The translations under genes were made by a program, and so were the position numbers. The notes under the pieces were generated by a model. The model was not told where the DNA came from and searched no databases. It was given only the letters and a program-made list of their open reading frames with translations. Positions 33,971 through 45,132 of a DNA stretch of 64,000 nucleotides are shown in pieces. The DNA lies in NCBI GenBank assembly GCA_034359265.1, contig CP136896.1:17081501-17145500 (forward strand), written 5' to 3'. The DNA is from Canna indica (lineage: Eukaryota > Streptophyta > Magnoliopsida > Zingiberales > Cannaceae). Position 1 is the first letter of the stretch. Each line of letters opens with the position of its first letter.

Positions 33971-34788
33971 GGCTTTCCTCTGCGGTCGACGGATTGTGCT
34001 TGTGAGGGAAGTGTAACCAAACCAAGTATAAATAAGGAATTTATTATTTTATTTCCCAAAATAATATATTGACTTGAAGAAAATGTCTTCAAGTCGTCTT
34101 TTTATTTTCCCGTTATTATCCACATGTTTATCTTTACCTTTATTTGATTTTTTTTCCGCTTATCCTATTAAGTTAGATCAATATCCGAAGATTAAAGAAA
34201 AAATAAAAAAAATGTTCCCTCATGCATACTTATGAATTGGACTAGCACTTTGTACTCGATCAGGTAAGACCTGCAAATGCTCCAGATTGTGTATAATAAT
34301 AGACTAAATTAGGCCTTAGGCTCGGACAAATCAGGCTCGAAAGAGTTGGGTGCCCAACTCATGTATCAAAACTCAGATCGAACTAATTACAACGTAGTCC
34401 GGGAGCTCCATCTAGCAAACAAAAATATTAATATCCTTTAATTATTATCAGAGATTCGGCAGTAATGAGCCTGTCATCTTGGGATATGTTTGGTTGGATG
34501 GAATGAAATCATAAGGAATATGAATAGATAAAGAAATAGAAATAGATAATGAATAGAATAAACAATGAATAATATTACTTTATTTGATTGACATAAGGAA
34601 TAAATAAAAAATAATATTACCTTATGTGTTTAGTAGAAGGAATATACTATGATAGAGTGGAACGGGACTAAAATGTTATTCTAAAAAATAATAAATTATA
34701 TTCTCATTTATTCTAACTAATAACGACGTAATAAAAATATGGATTAATGTAAAATAATTTATTAATTTAAAGTAATAAAACTGCATTG
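33971..34788. other. Upstream region of the acyl-activating enzyme gene, AT-rich
   Basis: A TATTTATA word on the minus strand at about 34024-34031, some 55 bp ahead of the start codon, is a weak TATA-box candidate. From 34238 the phrase TGGACTAGCACTTTG recurs at 34789, so 34238-34440 may be another fragment of a Tat-like LTR start. 34480-34788 is AT-rich and begins like a MITE (GGATATGTTTGGTTGG), but no second terminus was found. Confidence 0.35.
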
Positions 34789-35119
34789 GACTAGCACTTT
34801 GGGACTGGTCGGATTATGCTCAAAAGCGCCCACACTCATGAACTAAACTCAAATCAAGTCAGGCACTACTTAGCCTGGAGGAGCCACCCTGTCATATATA
34901 CAAGGACACTCACATCATCATTAATTAAAAGGGATTCTTCAATTATAAATTCGACATCTTCGGGATTAGCTTCAACCTATTCTGAGCACACCCATATGAG
35001 ATTTAGGGAGGCATTATCGATAGACCTTTTTGTCCAGGTGCGGGTAGTTCGCATCTTCACAAACATGTCTATTTCACCGAACCTCTCTCCGAGATAGTGC
35101 CCAGATCGTTACGCCTTTT

Positions 35120-35152
<33 letters not shown>

Positions 35153-35548
35153 ACTACCTTAGGACCGTTATAGTTACGGTCACCGTTCATCGGGGCTTCG
35201 GTTGCCGGCTCCCCTGTCATCAGGTCACCAACTTCCTTGACCTTCCAGCACTGGGCAAGCGTCAGCCCCCATACATGGTCTTACGACTTTGCGGAGACTT
35301 GTGTTTTTGGTAAACGTACAGTCGCCCGAGCCTGGTCACTGCGACCCCCTTTGTGAGAGACATCCCTCAACATGCACTATATACAAATAAGACGCACATC
35401 AGGTATAGTCTCGATTCCAATTTTCATACCACATCTAGGATTCCTTCTTACTTGAGCGTCAAAATGTCTTTGCCGGTCCCCCCGCCGGAGTCGCAATGGA
35501 CCAGGAGACGCGCATGACTACATCACCCTGACTTTAGATGAGAACATT
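34789..35548 (+). repeat. Tat-like LTR, diverged, containing plastid DNA
   Basis: Despite divergence it follows the LTR at 37294-37772 in order: TGGACTAGCACTTTG start, ATATACAAGGACACTC, CGACATCTTCGGGATTAGC, then (after the plastid insert) CTTACTTGAGCGTC and a GGTCCCCCCGCCGG stretch. It ends just before TTTGGCACTC, which matches the primer-site start of the family. No gag follows; gypsy DNA of another family begins at about 35560. Confidence 0.6.
35028..35358 (-). pseudogene. rrn23: Plastid 23S rRNA gene fragment (NUPT)
   Basis: The plus strand reads as the complement of plastid 23S rRNA. Recognisable phrases include GGTCGGAACTTACCCGACAA, CCTTAGGACCGTTATAGTTA, CCGGCTCCCCTGTCATCAGG and CAGCCCCCATACATGGTCTT, collinear over about 330 bp. 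These match plastid rather than mitochondrial or nuclear large-subunit rRNA as I recall them. Scattered substitutions and a small insertion (in GGTAAACGTACAG) show that it is a nuclear copy. It sits inside a Tat-like LTR. Confidence 0.88.
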
Positions 35549-35847
35549 TGGCACTCAACATGCACTATAAATCTTACCTGGAAATCATGCTATGCTTGGA
35601 GGGTTGTTCAAAGTCTTGCCTATAAGGTCACCTATTGTATTCATTTTGAGGACAACTATTAAAGGATACAAATCCTATCTAGAGTCTTAAACTTGAGTTT
35701 GAGAAGAGCAATCTTCTTGTTCTTGCTCAACTCTGGGTGGATTCTGAGAGCTATGGGTGATATCTTTCTTTTGAGTTTTGCCTTGTGGTTCCTCCTACTT
35801 CTCCGTACTTTTTCGATTTCAAGTTAGTATCAGAGCTTTGGTTTGCA

Positions 35848-36690
35848 ATGGCTGGTCATCGTAATAGACCAAATGTTGATGATCTTGCAGCTCGTGAAAG
35901 AGACCTTCATAATATCAAGTTGGAAAATTTAAGGAGACAAGTGCAACCACTCAAGCAGCGTGTTGCACGTTGCGAGCCTTTGGAACGTGATCTTGAGGGT
36001 CATGTTACATAGGCCTGTTCCTCAATCAATGGAGGGGATTTCAATTCATTTCATGGTGGTCAAGATGCTGAATCAAGTGATGACTCATCACTCCACCGAA
36101 GACCTCGAATAAATTAGTGGTAATGTTGGATACCATGATTTCAAAATTGATATTCCATATTTTGATAGAAGACATGATCCCGATGAGTTCATTGATTGGC
36201 TCAACTTTGTTGAGCGAATCTTTTAATTGAATGAAATTTTAGAAGATCGCAAAGTGAAGCTTGCTGCCATCAAATTAAAAAAACATGCATCTATTTGGTG
36301 GGAGCGCCTAAAGAAACGATGTGCTTGTAATGGCAAAAGGAAGATCCAGACTTGGGACAAAATAAAGAGGGAGCTTCGTCAAAAATTCTTGTCGGACAAT
36401 TACCGTCAAGATGCATTTCTCAAATACCACATTCAAGCAAAGAGTTGTATCCATGGAAGACTACATTGCTCAATTTGAGAACCTCATGATGAGATGTGAC
36501 ATAGTAGAGCCAGAAGAACAAACTATTGCTCGTCTTCTTGGAGGACTCTGACCTGTAATTTGCAATGTCGTCCATTTGCAGCCATATATTGGACTTACAA
36601 TGATGTATGCAAATTGGCTCTTAATGTGGAACGACAACAAAAAGTGAGGCGGTGCTCGATTCTCTTCACATGATGGTATTCCCAACCAAG
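35848..36690 (+). pseudogene. gypsy gag, broken
   Basis: The start is MAGHRNRPNVDDLAARER with a coil (LENLRRQVQPLKQRV). The retrotransposon gag core follows after a stop: DRKVKLAAIKLKKHASIWW, KIQTWDKIKRELRQKFL, NYRQDAFLKYHIQ. Then, after a frameshift, come MEDYIAQFENLMMRCDIVEP and QTIARLLGGL. It is a typical Ty3/gypsy gag and unrelated to the Tat-like gag nearby. At least three stops or shifts are present. Confidence 0.8.
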
Positions 36691-36699
36691 GAGACCATC

Positions 36700-36850
36700 A
36701 GCTTCAAGGTCCGAAATCAAATCAGTTTTTTCGATTTATGTTTTTGAAAAAAATGGTTTTCGATTTCGATTTCGGTCCACAATGTAATAAATCCATCGAT
36801 TTCGGTAAACCGTTCAGTTCCATATAATTTATTAATTTTTAAGAATACCT
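36700..36850. repeat. Possible MITE fragment inside the gypsy relic
   Basis: Repeated TTTCGATT / GATTTCGATTTCGGT words in AT-rich DNA break the gypsy reading between gag and pol. They resemble the subterminal parts of hAT-like MITEs, but no paired ends were found. Confidence 0.3.
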
Positions 36851-36889
36851 ATTCTTTTGTTAAAGATGGTGGAATGATCATTTCAGCCA

Positions 36890-37293
36890 TCCAAAATGGA
36901 GAGTGTTCCTAAACCTTCAAATGAGAAAGGAAACAATTTACTCTCTAAGTCTCAATTGGTTAAGGCAGTTTGTGAATCTATGGAGGCTTTTGCTTGAGTG
37001 GTTCTTGAAGAAAATAAAGAAGATAACGATGTTCCATGGCAAGTGCAGTCTCTTCTCCAAGAATTCCAAGAAGTAGTGCCCAAAGAAATTCCTCATGGAC
37101 TCCCTCCAATGTGAGAAATTCAACATTGCATTTGTTTAATCTCGAACTCTTCTCTTCTAGACAAGGCAGCTTACAGAATGAGTCCCAAAGAGCATGAAGT
37201 GTTGCAAAGGCAAGTTGAAGACCTTATAACCAAAGAACTTGTGCAAGAAAGTAAAAGTCCATGTGTTGTCCCAACTCTTCTTGTGCCAAGAGC
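36890..37293 (+). pseudogene. gypsy protease-RT junction, broken
   Basis: The reading gives LLQEFQEVVPKEIPHGLPPM, a stop, HCICLISNSSLLDKAAYRMS, then PKEHEVLQRQVEDLITKELV and SPCVVPTLLVP. This is the start of the Ty3/gypsy reverse transcriptase. The frame stops at the Tat-like LTR. Confidence 0.85.
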
Positions 37294-37772
37294 TGGACTG
37301 GACTAGAACTATTGAGCCTGGTCAAGTTAGACCCATCAGCGCCTCATCATCCATTCTGAATTGGACCATGTGGCTCCATCCAGGGGGGCTCCGCCCAACT
37401 ACACCCCTAAGTCAGACCCGACCCAGACTGAGTGGCTCTGTCCAGCGACCCCACCTGGCTATACAAGGTTACATGCATCCTACCTTATCAAGAGAGATAC
37501 ACCATTACGAGTCCGTCATCTCTGGGATCGACCTCGACCCATTTTGGGCAATATCATTGTAGGATTTTCTGGTGACATCATCACCTCCACATGCAATAAG
37601 TATATACAACACACACTTTAGGTAATCATAATTTCAATTAGCATTACCTCCACCTTGGAGTCCTACTAACTTGAGCGTCGGAGTATCTTTTGCAGCCCCC
37701 CTCCTGACGTCGAATCAAACAAGGAGATACATCGAATCGGACCGAAAGGCCCACAACTCTCAGGCCAGTACA
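37294..37772 (+). repeat. 5' LTR of the Tat-like element, 479 bp
   Basis: Starts TGGACTGGACTAGAAC and ends GGCCAGTACA, followed by the primer site. It aligns end to end with the reverse complement of 9857-10339. Confidence 0.88.
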
Positions 37773-37790
37773 TTTGGTGCCCACCGTAGA
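37773..37790 (+). promoter_or_regulatory. primer-binding site of the Tat-like element
   Basis: TTTGGTGCCCACCGTAGA directly follows the 5' LTR. The TGGTGCCCACC core differs from the tRNA-Met site used by the gypsy elements here. Related sites (TGGCGCCCACC) are usual in Tat/Ogre-type elements. I do not assign the tRNA. Confidence 0.65.
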
Positions 37791-38015
37791 GACCTTCCCC
37801 ACAATGGTTGGAACCTGGAGCGAAGCGATTGCCATCACACAGACCGCCATCACACACCAATGGCAACGACCTGACGACGATGATCGACCGCAACCTTGTT
37901 ACGCTGAAATAGCGAGGAGCGATACTTCGGTACCAACCAATCCTCCGTCTAAAGACCCTCAACGATGAATAGATGATCTGGAGGATAAAAATCAACAGGT
38001 ACAACCCAAGTTGAG

Positions 38016-39970
38016 ATGCTGATGCGATCTCGTGGACACCCTCAGCTGACCACGAATGCTGTCGCTCATAACTCAGAGATAACATTCACTCGAGAAAAAG
38101 AAGACCCGATCCAGTTCCCCACGACGAAGTCTCCAACACCCCCCATCCGGAGAAAGGCGAGGATCCCAAAATCCAGAGAGTCGGGACTACTCTCCCTCTT
38201 GACGTGGGACCATTTGCCGTACACATCATGACAACTTGCCTCTCGCCAAGGAGCGAGTTACCCACCACCCTAACACCTTACAACAGAACGGGCGACCCCA
38301 CACTACACCTGACGGCTTTTCGGACCATGATCCTCTATCACGGAGAAACCGACTCTACGCTCTGCAGAGCTTTCTCGAATTTCCTGAGAAAACCCGCTCT
38401 ATTATGGTTTGCTTCCCTCCCACTAGACTCTATCTATTCTATCGACGACCTCTCCCGCAATTTCCTTAGCCGATTCACCACATCGCAGGTATATCACAAA
38501 ACGGGAGCTGCCCTCCACTATGTTATACAGGGGCAACGTGAGCCCCTAAGAGAATACCTAAATAGGTTCCAGGCCATAGCGGTTGATATCCCCAATCTCG
38601 ACCCGCAAATCGAGCTTTTCTACATCCAACTCGGGTTGAAACTCGGACTCTTTGCTGACCAGATCGCCCTTGCGGAACCTAAAGACATGGTCGAATTTCA
38701 GGAGAAGGTCGCCAGCTTCATTAAGATGGAAGACCTCCAAGAGGTCAAAAAGACTGATTGGCAAAATCTTAAGGCCATCGTCGAAGATAAAAAAATCCAA
38801 AAAGGGAGATAGGAGAACTGAAGATCGTTGTCACCACGAGCGAAATATATAGTGGCAGAGGGCTGAGGTCACCACCTCGATTAAGCACCTGATTCGAAAA
38901 GTATACTCCTTTCAATACCAGGAAGGAAACTATCCTTTGTGACATCTACCACTTGAAGCTCATCAGATACCCTGCAATCGTAGGGAAACAAAAGCTACCG
39001 CCAAACGCTGACATGAACAAGAGGTGTGCATTCCATGACACCTACGGTCACATAACCGATGAGTGTGTGGTACTTGACAATTAGTTGGAGGATTTAGTCA
39101 GAACAGGACACCTAGACAAGTACATCCACCACCAGAAAGAAAGAGGTTCAAGCATAAACTGCGACCCTGTGCGGCGAAGTTCCATGCCCCCCTCCTCCCC
39201 CCCACCCACTAAACTATCTATTCTTTCGACGACCTCTCCCGTGTTTTCCTTAGCCGATTCACCACATCGCGGGTATATCACAAAACGGGAGCTGCCCTCC
39301 ACTGTTTAGACAGGGGCAATGTGAGCACCTAAGAGAATACTTGAATAGGTCCCAGGCCATAGCGGTCGATATCCCTAATCTTGACCTACAAATCGAGCTT
39401 TTCTGCATCCAACTCGGGTTGAAACCCGAACTCTTTGCTGACCAGATCGCCCTTGCAGAACCTAAAGACATGGCTGAATTTCAGGAGAAGGTCGCTAGCT
39501 TCATTAAGATGGAAGACCTTCAAGAGGCCAAAATGACTGATTGACAAAATCTTAAGGCTATCATCGAAGATCAAAAATACAAAAAGGGAGACAAGAGAAC
39601 TGAAGATCGTTGTCACCACGAGCGAAATAGTGGCAGAGGGCTGAGGTCACCACCTCGATTGAGCACCCGATTCGAAAAGTATACTCCTTTCAATACCAAA
39701 AAGGAAACTATCCTTTGTGACATCTATTACCTGAAGCTCATCAGATACCCCGCGAACGAATGGAAACAAAAGCTACCGCCAAACGCCGACTTGACCAAGA
39801 GGTGCGCGTTCCATGACACCTACGGTCACACAACCGAGGAGTGTGTGGTACTTGGTAATCAGTTGGAGGATTTAGTGAGAGTAGTATGCCTAGATAAGTA
39901 CATCCACCACCAAAAAGAAAGAGGTCGAAGTAGAAACCTCGACCCTAGGCGGCGAAGTCGGACCTGACCC
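38016..39970 (+). pseudogene. Tat-like gag with internal 784-bp duplication
   Basis: A 202-residue open stretch (38204-38812) carries the retrotransposon gag domain: LTAFRTMILYHGETDSTLCR, LLWFASLPLDSIYSIDDL, NFLSRFTTSQVYHKTGA, EYLNRFQAIAVDIPNLDPQ and EFQEKVASFIKMEDLQE. The part from about 38414 is repeated in tandem from about 39198. Each repeat ends with a CCHC-like motif: CAFHDTYGHITDECVVL in the first and CAFHDTYGHTTEECVVL at about 39805-39860. That motif resembles the CxFHxxxGHxTxxC stretch of Tat gag proteins. Frameshifts and stops (for example after MTD, about 39541) prevent a full product. Confidence 0.75.
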
Positions 39971-39980
39971 GCCCCTCCCC
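38414..39980 (+). repeat. 784-bp direct tandem duplication within gag
   Basis: 38414-39197 and 39198-39980 run in parallel. Examples are TCGACGACC at 38442 and 39226, GACCAGATCGCCCTTGC in both, and the same CCHC-like phrase at the end of each. The first two hundred bases of the second unit have short deletions. The truncated copy at 6046-10339 shows a single gag, so the duplication is specific to this copy. Confidence 0.85.
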
Positions 39981-40139
39981 CCCATCCCCATTCGGGCCAT
40001 AAGGATGGCAAAAGAGCTCATCGCTCAGAAGGCGAACCCCGAGGAGTCATCAACTACATCGCTGGTGAACTCACAAGGAGCGGAGAATCAAGCTTCGCCA
40101 GGGAAAGATCTTCTCAAACAGTAACAACAATCAATAGCG

Positions 40140-40765
40140 CCACCCGACCACACCGGCTTCCCTCAAGAGCCCCTATAATATCGTTCTATGAATCTGATTT
40201 TTATAGAACTAACCAAGATCTGCACGATCTAGTCATAATATTTGTAATTGCAGGAAATTTCATTATTAAAAGGGTTCTAGTAGACCAGGGTAGCTCAGCC
40301 GACATCCTTTTCCACTCTACCTTCGAAGGGATGCAATTAACAGAAGTCTCACTTACCCCATGCAAAAGAAACCTAGTAGGTTTCTCCGGAGAGAAATTTA
40401 ATGTCCGGGGAAAAATACGATTAAGGACGATATTCAACTCTCAACCAAGGGCAAAAATAATTGATGTATGATACCTTATCATCAACGTACCCAGCCCATA
40501 CCACATGATCCTAAGGCGATCATCTTTAAATAATTTAGGAGTCATCGTTTCCACTCCCCATATGACATTGAATATTCCCATCTCAAAAATAGAGGTAAGC
40601 GTGCTACACACCGATCAGAAAGAAGCTCAATGGTGCTATAACGAACGCCTCAAACCAAAGGTGACCAAACATAGCGGTTCACAAATGCTCTCTGCATTCA
40701 AAGGCAAACAACTGACTGGAGTCCCTGAAACAAACCCTAGACGGAGCATGCGAAAGCAACCATGA
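40140..40765 (+). pseudogene. Tat-type aspartic protease
   Basis: The segment reads FIIKRVLVDQGSSADILFHS, LVGFSGEKF, a TGA, then VPSPYHMILRRSSLNNLGVI and HTDQKEAQWC. It parallels residue by residue the open protease at 7787-8308. The active-site DQGSSAD is kept; the stop at about 40468 and the loss of the GRP motif (RRS instead) make it inactive. Downstream there is no RT. The sequence passes straight into the non-coding region shared with the other copy. Confidence 0.8.
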
Positions 40766-41189
40766 CTCAACTGTTGAGAGAACTCATGTTGTGACCAAAA
40801 AGCACTAATAGAGTTGGGACCCGAGTACTCCTCCTGTACACATAATTTCTTTATTTTTCAATAAAGTTACATTTCTAGCATTTTTCTATGTGAATGTCCA
40901 AGACATCACTATGATTATCTCGCCGCTTTAACAAATATTGTGTTCAAAACATATTTGAAACCTCACGCCCTTATGTTGCCATGGTCTTTAGCCCCAAAGG
41001 CTAACACTCCACTCAGCGATTAGAACCTAGTTTTTACTAGTCTGGTTCGCCAGCCTTAGCGTTTATTCTGGGCTCCTTACGCCCTCAACGACCCCAAGCG
41101 CGCTTTTCGCGAGTTTGATTTTCATCGAGTCTGGTCCTTAGCCCTAAATACGACCTCTAGCTTAGCCTCGACAAGCTCTAAAATGAGCA

Positions 41190-41656
41190 ACACGACTCCT
41201 CGTGCGCGGTTCTGCCTTACGCTCCTCGATGAGCTCGGCCTGAACCCTCGAGTGTGATCTTTGGCTACCACACCACTACTTCAGACATCAGAACCCTTAC
41301 AAAACTCCTCGTGCGTGGTTCCATCTTACACTCATCGGCAAGCTCGGCCTGAACCCCCGAGTGCGATCTTTGGCTATCACGTCACTACTTCCGGCCTCAG
41401 AGCCCTTACATGACTCCTTGCGCGCAGTTTCGCTTTACGCTCCTCGGTGAGCTCAACCTGAGCCCCCAAGTGTGATCTTTGGCTACCACACCACTACTTC
41501 CAGCCCCAGAGCCCTTACATGACTCCTCGCGCGCGGTTCCGCCTTACGCTCATTGACGAGCTCAGCCCGAACCCCCGAGTGTGGTCTTTGGCTATCATAC
41601 CACTACTTCCGGTCTCAAAGCCCTTACATGATTACTCGCGTGCGGTTCCACCTTAC
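41190..41656 (+). repeat. ~109-bp tandem array, first part
   Basis: Units begin CTCCTCG..GCGGTTCC at about 41195, 41304, 41413, 41522 and 41631. Each contains GAGCTCGGCCTGAACCC and ACCACACCACTACTTC. The array is cut at 41656 by the nested LTR element and resumes at 45133. Confidence 0.85.
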
Positions 41657-42484
41657 TATCACAGGCCAATTGTTTTGTGCGGAAGAACCCGTGCGGCACC
41701 CTTGCATTCCGTGCAAGGGATAAGCCTACCATCCCGAATTGGGCTTCCCGACTTAACATCGCGGGTCATGCATTTGCCATCATATCAACCTCGAGCGCCA
41801 TATCCGTGCCCCCAAAAGACCATGTTAGCCAAATGGTATTTAAGGCGCAAAGTAAAACAACATTTACATGACTATGGATACAAGAAAATATAAAACCATG
41901 TGTAGGGCAAGCTCCGCAAGTTATCTTAGGCGAAGATCGAATGGTCACATGCCCATATGGGCAGCCCGTTTGTCTCCGCCCAAGGTAATCACTTTGTTTG
42001 CCAACGCTCTCCTACATTATACATGAGACCCCTAACCCCCAAGTGCCACCCCCAAGATTCTCAAAAGCACGAGGAGCAAGACAAAATAGTGAACAGCTGA
42101 GATGGTGATTTTCCATGGCCACAACCATGCAAAATGTAGAAAAACTACTCCGCTTAGCCACAACGCATCGTTCTTGCTCCGCTCAACGTCCACTGCTCCA
42201 CTCGCGTAGTGCATCAGCGTTTGCCCAGCCATGGCTAGAGAAATGGAGTTGTTTTGCCCAGTTTGCCTAGCCACGGACTAAAATGCGCACCAAGCATCGA
42301 ATGACCTCAAAATGCATCCAACTCGTACCGTGGGACCCCGGGGGTCTCACAAGGGTTTTTACAAGACCCTTACGAACTATAAAGAAAGCCAAAATTACAT
42401 GGACTCGAAAACATATTTACAAATATGTAGGGAACATTTCGCCATGATTCGTCGTTGCTTGGGCAAATTGAAAAGTCCCCAATA
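41657..42484 (-). repeat. 3' LTR of the nested 3.5-kb element
   Basis: Aligns over its full length with 44306-45132; shared phrases include GAACCCGTGCGGCACCCTTG and CATGAGACCCCTAACCCC. Point differences suggest moderate age. Confidence 0.85.
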
Positions 42485-44305
42485 TCCTCCCCCACTTTAA
42501 GCTTTGACGTCCTCGTTGAACTCGCATCGGCTGCACCGCCTTTCTGCACAGGCTACAATTGTTGAATTGAATTCTTCATAAATAGTCGAAGGGAACACCT
42601 CTTGAGTATCGATATGCCGCAATGGGGCCGCAACATGTCGAGTTTCGTCGTGTGAAGTTCGCCACCAGAAAATGACTACTTGGAACATCGTTAAGTTTCA
42701 TCATCTCCTGTTGTTGCGAGAAAGGGTTATGAGATTCCCAGACTCATTGTTGTTGGGCAATGAGGGTCCCAGACTTATGGTGCAAACAAGCGTTGTTGAG
42801 CAATGCCCACTTGGAGGGACACCGAGAAGAGGCTACTTGGTTCACCAAGTCTCGTTATTGCTGGGCTATGAGGATCTCAGACTTTGTGGGTCACACGAGC
42901 ATCGTTGAGCAACGCTCACGTGAAGGAACCCGAGAAATGACTACTCAATTCACCAAGTCTCATTTTTGATAGGCAATGGAAAGTCCCAGACTTGAGGAGC
43001 ATACGAGCACCATTGAACAACGCTCGTCTCAAATAACATCTGGGTGTCCTTGTGCAACACCCCAGTGATGAGTAGTTCCTTAGCCATACCACACTAGGCC
43101 ATTGCCTCCACCGCCGCCTTGAGCCGATCACTGCTTGCCCACTCTTCCCCCATAGCTAGAGGTCATGGCGCTCTCCTCTGAGCCTATCTCAACGAGCTTC
43201 AAGTCTTACGGATCACTGCTTGCTTACTCGCCCCCCGTAGAGGTCATGACACCCTCCTCCGAGCCCATATCAATGAGCTTCAAGTCTTACGCTGCTCCTT
43301 AAACCACGACTTGCGGGATTTTCTGCAACCGGGTTACGACGTCCGCAAACTCTCTGCACTAAGAGCATTGCTGCCACACCACAGCTGTTCTTCATTAATG
43401 CTTGTTACAGATCAGTCAATCTTGCACCTTACGATCCCATCTGCTCCGTGCATGAACAAACTTGCATCTTGAGAACCATCAGCTATGCGCACCAACCTTG
43501 CGACTTAAGGGACATTTGTCCTGCGCACCAACCTTGAGACTTAGGGGACATCAGCCTTGTGCACCAACTTGGCATCTCACGAATAATCTGCTCTGCGCTG
43601 CGTCTTAGGGGTCATCAGCCTTGCGCACAAACTTGTCGACTCACGAGCCATCTACTCTGCATTGCATCTTAGAGGTCATCTGTCATGCACACCTAAACTT
43701 TGCATCTTATGAGACATCTACTCTGCGTTGCATCTTAGGGGTCATCCGCCTTGCGCATAACTTTGCATCCTATTAGACATCTGCTTGGCACACAACTTTA
43801 CATCTAATGACAAATCTACTTTGGGCTGCGTCTTAGGGGTCATATGCCCTGTACACAACTTTGCGTCTTATGAGAGATCTGCTCTACTCACGTGACTTAA
43901 GAGACATCTGCTCTGCTCACAAATGACTTTGCGTCTTAGGGGCCTATCTGTCCTGCGCACAAGTCACGATCTTCGCATCGATCATCGAATGCTTGCCTCC
44001 TCGTATACCATAGTCAAAATGTCCATCAATTAGTTTCACTGCATTAGCACCTCGAGCACTACAGACGAAATTTGCATCGGCTATGTCCGCATCAAGGGCT
44101 CCCCCACTTGGAGGCTTGCAATCCTTGCTCTGACACCAACTATTACTAGCCAATTATTTTGTGTGAAAGAACCCGTGCGGCACCCTTGCATCGACTAGTT
44201 TCACTACACCAGCACCTCGAGTGCTACGGACGGAATTTGCATCGGCTATGTCCGCATCGAGGGCTCCCCCACTTGGAGGCTTGCAATCATTGCTCTGATA
44301 CCAAC
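42485..44305. other. Internal region of the nested element: tandem repeats
   Basis: 42768-43040 holds about 2.5 units of a 108-bp repeat (CCCAGACTT..GAGCA; starts at 42768, 42876, 42984). 43440-43960 holds about nine irregular units built on TTGCGTCTTAGGGGTCATC. 44031-44195 and the copy from 44196 are a 165-bp direct duplication. No coding region is recognisable. Confidence 0.7.
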
Positions 44306-45132
44306 TGTCACGGGCTAATTATTTATGTGAAAGAACCCGTGCGGCACCCTTGCATTTCGTGCAAGGGATAAGCCTACTATTTTAAATTGGGCTTCCTGAC
44401 TTAACATCGTAGGGCATGTGTTTGCCATCATAGCAACCTCGAGCACCATATCTGCGCCCCCAAAAGACCATGTTAGTCGAATGGTATTGAAGGCGTAAAG
44501 TAAAATAACATTTATAAGACTATGGATGCAAGAAAACATAAAACCGGGTGTATGGCGAGCTGCGCAAGTTATCTTAGGCGAAGATCGAGTGGTCACACGC
44601 CGATATGGGCAGCCCGTTCATATCCGCCCAAGGCAATCGCTTTGTTTGCCAATGCTCTCCTACATTATACATGAGACCCCTAACCCCTAAGTGCTACCCC
44701 CAAGGTTCCCAAAAGCACGAGGAACATGACAAAATCGTGACCAGCTGAGATGGTGATTTTCCATGGCCACGACCATGCAGAATGCAGGAAAACTGCTTTG
44801 CTTAGCTGCAGCGAATCGTTCTCGCTCCGCTCAACGTTCGCTGCTCTGCTTGTGTAGTGCTGCAGCGTTTGCCCAGCCATGGCTAGAGAAATGGAGCTGT
44901 TTTACCCAGTTTGCATAGCCACGGGCTTAAATGCGCACCAAGCATCGAATGACCTCAAAATGCATCCAACTCGTACAGTGGGACCCCAAGGTTAGCACAA
45001 GGGTTATTACAAGACCCTTAAGAACTATAAAGAAAGCCAAAATTATATGCACTCAAAAATATATTTACAAACATGTAGGGACAATTCCGTCATTATTCAT
45101 TGTTGCTCAGGCAAATCGAAAAGTCCCAAACA
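44306..45132 (-). repeat. 5' LTR of the nested 3.5-kb element
   Basis: On the minus strand it starts TGTTTGGGACTTTTCG at 45132 and ends GCCCGTGACA at 44306, followed by GT and the tRNA-Met primer site. Confidence 0.85.

Larger units (their letters stand above)
35560..37293 (+). mobile_element. Older Ty3/gypsy element, 5' half
   Basis: It comprises the 3' end of an LTR (to about 35822), a degenerate primer site (AGTTAGTATCAGAGC), gag, and the start of the RT. It is interrupted at 37293 by the 14.1-kb Tat-like element. The end of the same polyprotein resumes at 51425. The gap in the protein (RT palm to integrase) is not made up by the insert, so the gypsy element had already lost about the middle of pol. 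Confidence 0.8.
41657..45132 (-). mobile_element. Nested 3.5-kb non-autonomous LTR retrotransposon
   Basis: Two 828-bp LTRs (41657-42484 and 44306-45132) flank 1.82 kb of internal DNA. The strand is set by the minus-strand primer site TGGTATCAGAGC (44303-44292) just inside the right LTR, and by a purine tract AAAGTGGGGGAGGA (minus, about 42498-42485) before the left one. TTAC flanks both ends (41653-41656, 45133-45136). The insertion lies inside a ~109-bp repeat unit. No protein signature occurs inside. LTRs end in GTGACA like the Tekay group, but length and sequence differ. Confidence 0.85.

Noticed and set aside
34480..34788. MITE beginning GGATATGTTTGGTTGG
   Set aside because: No second inverted end and no target duplication found.
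41519..41893. 124-residue open frame across the tandem array
   Set aside because: It runs from the ~109-bp array into the nested LTR, two unrelated DNAs, so it is accidental.
43440..43960. CRISPR-like regular repeats
   Set aside because: The units are imperfect, directly adjoining and vary throughout; this is a plant LTR-element interior and not a repeat-spacer array.
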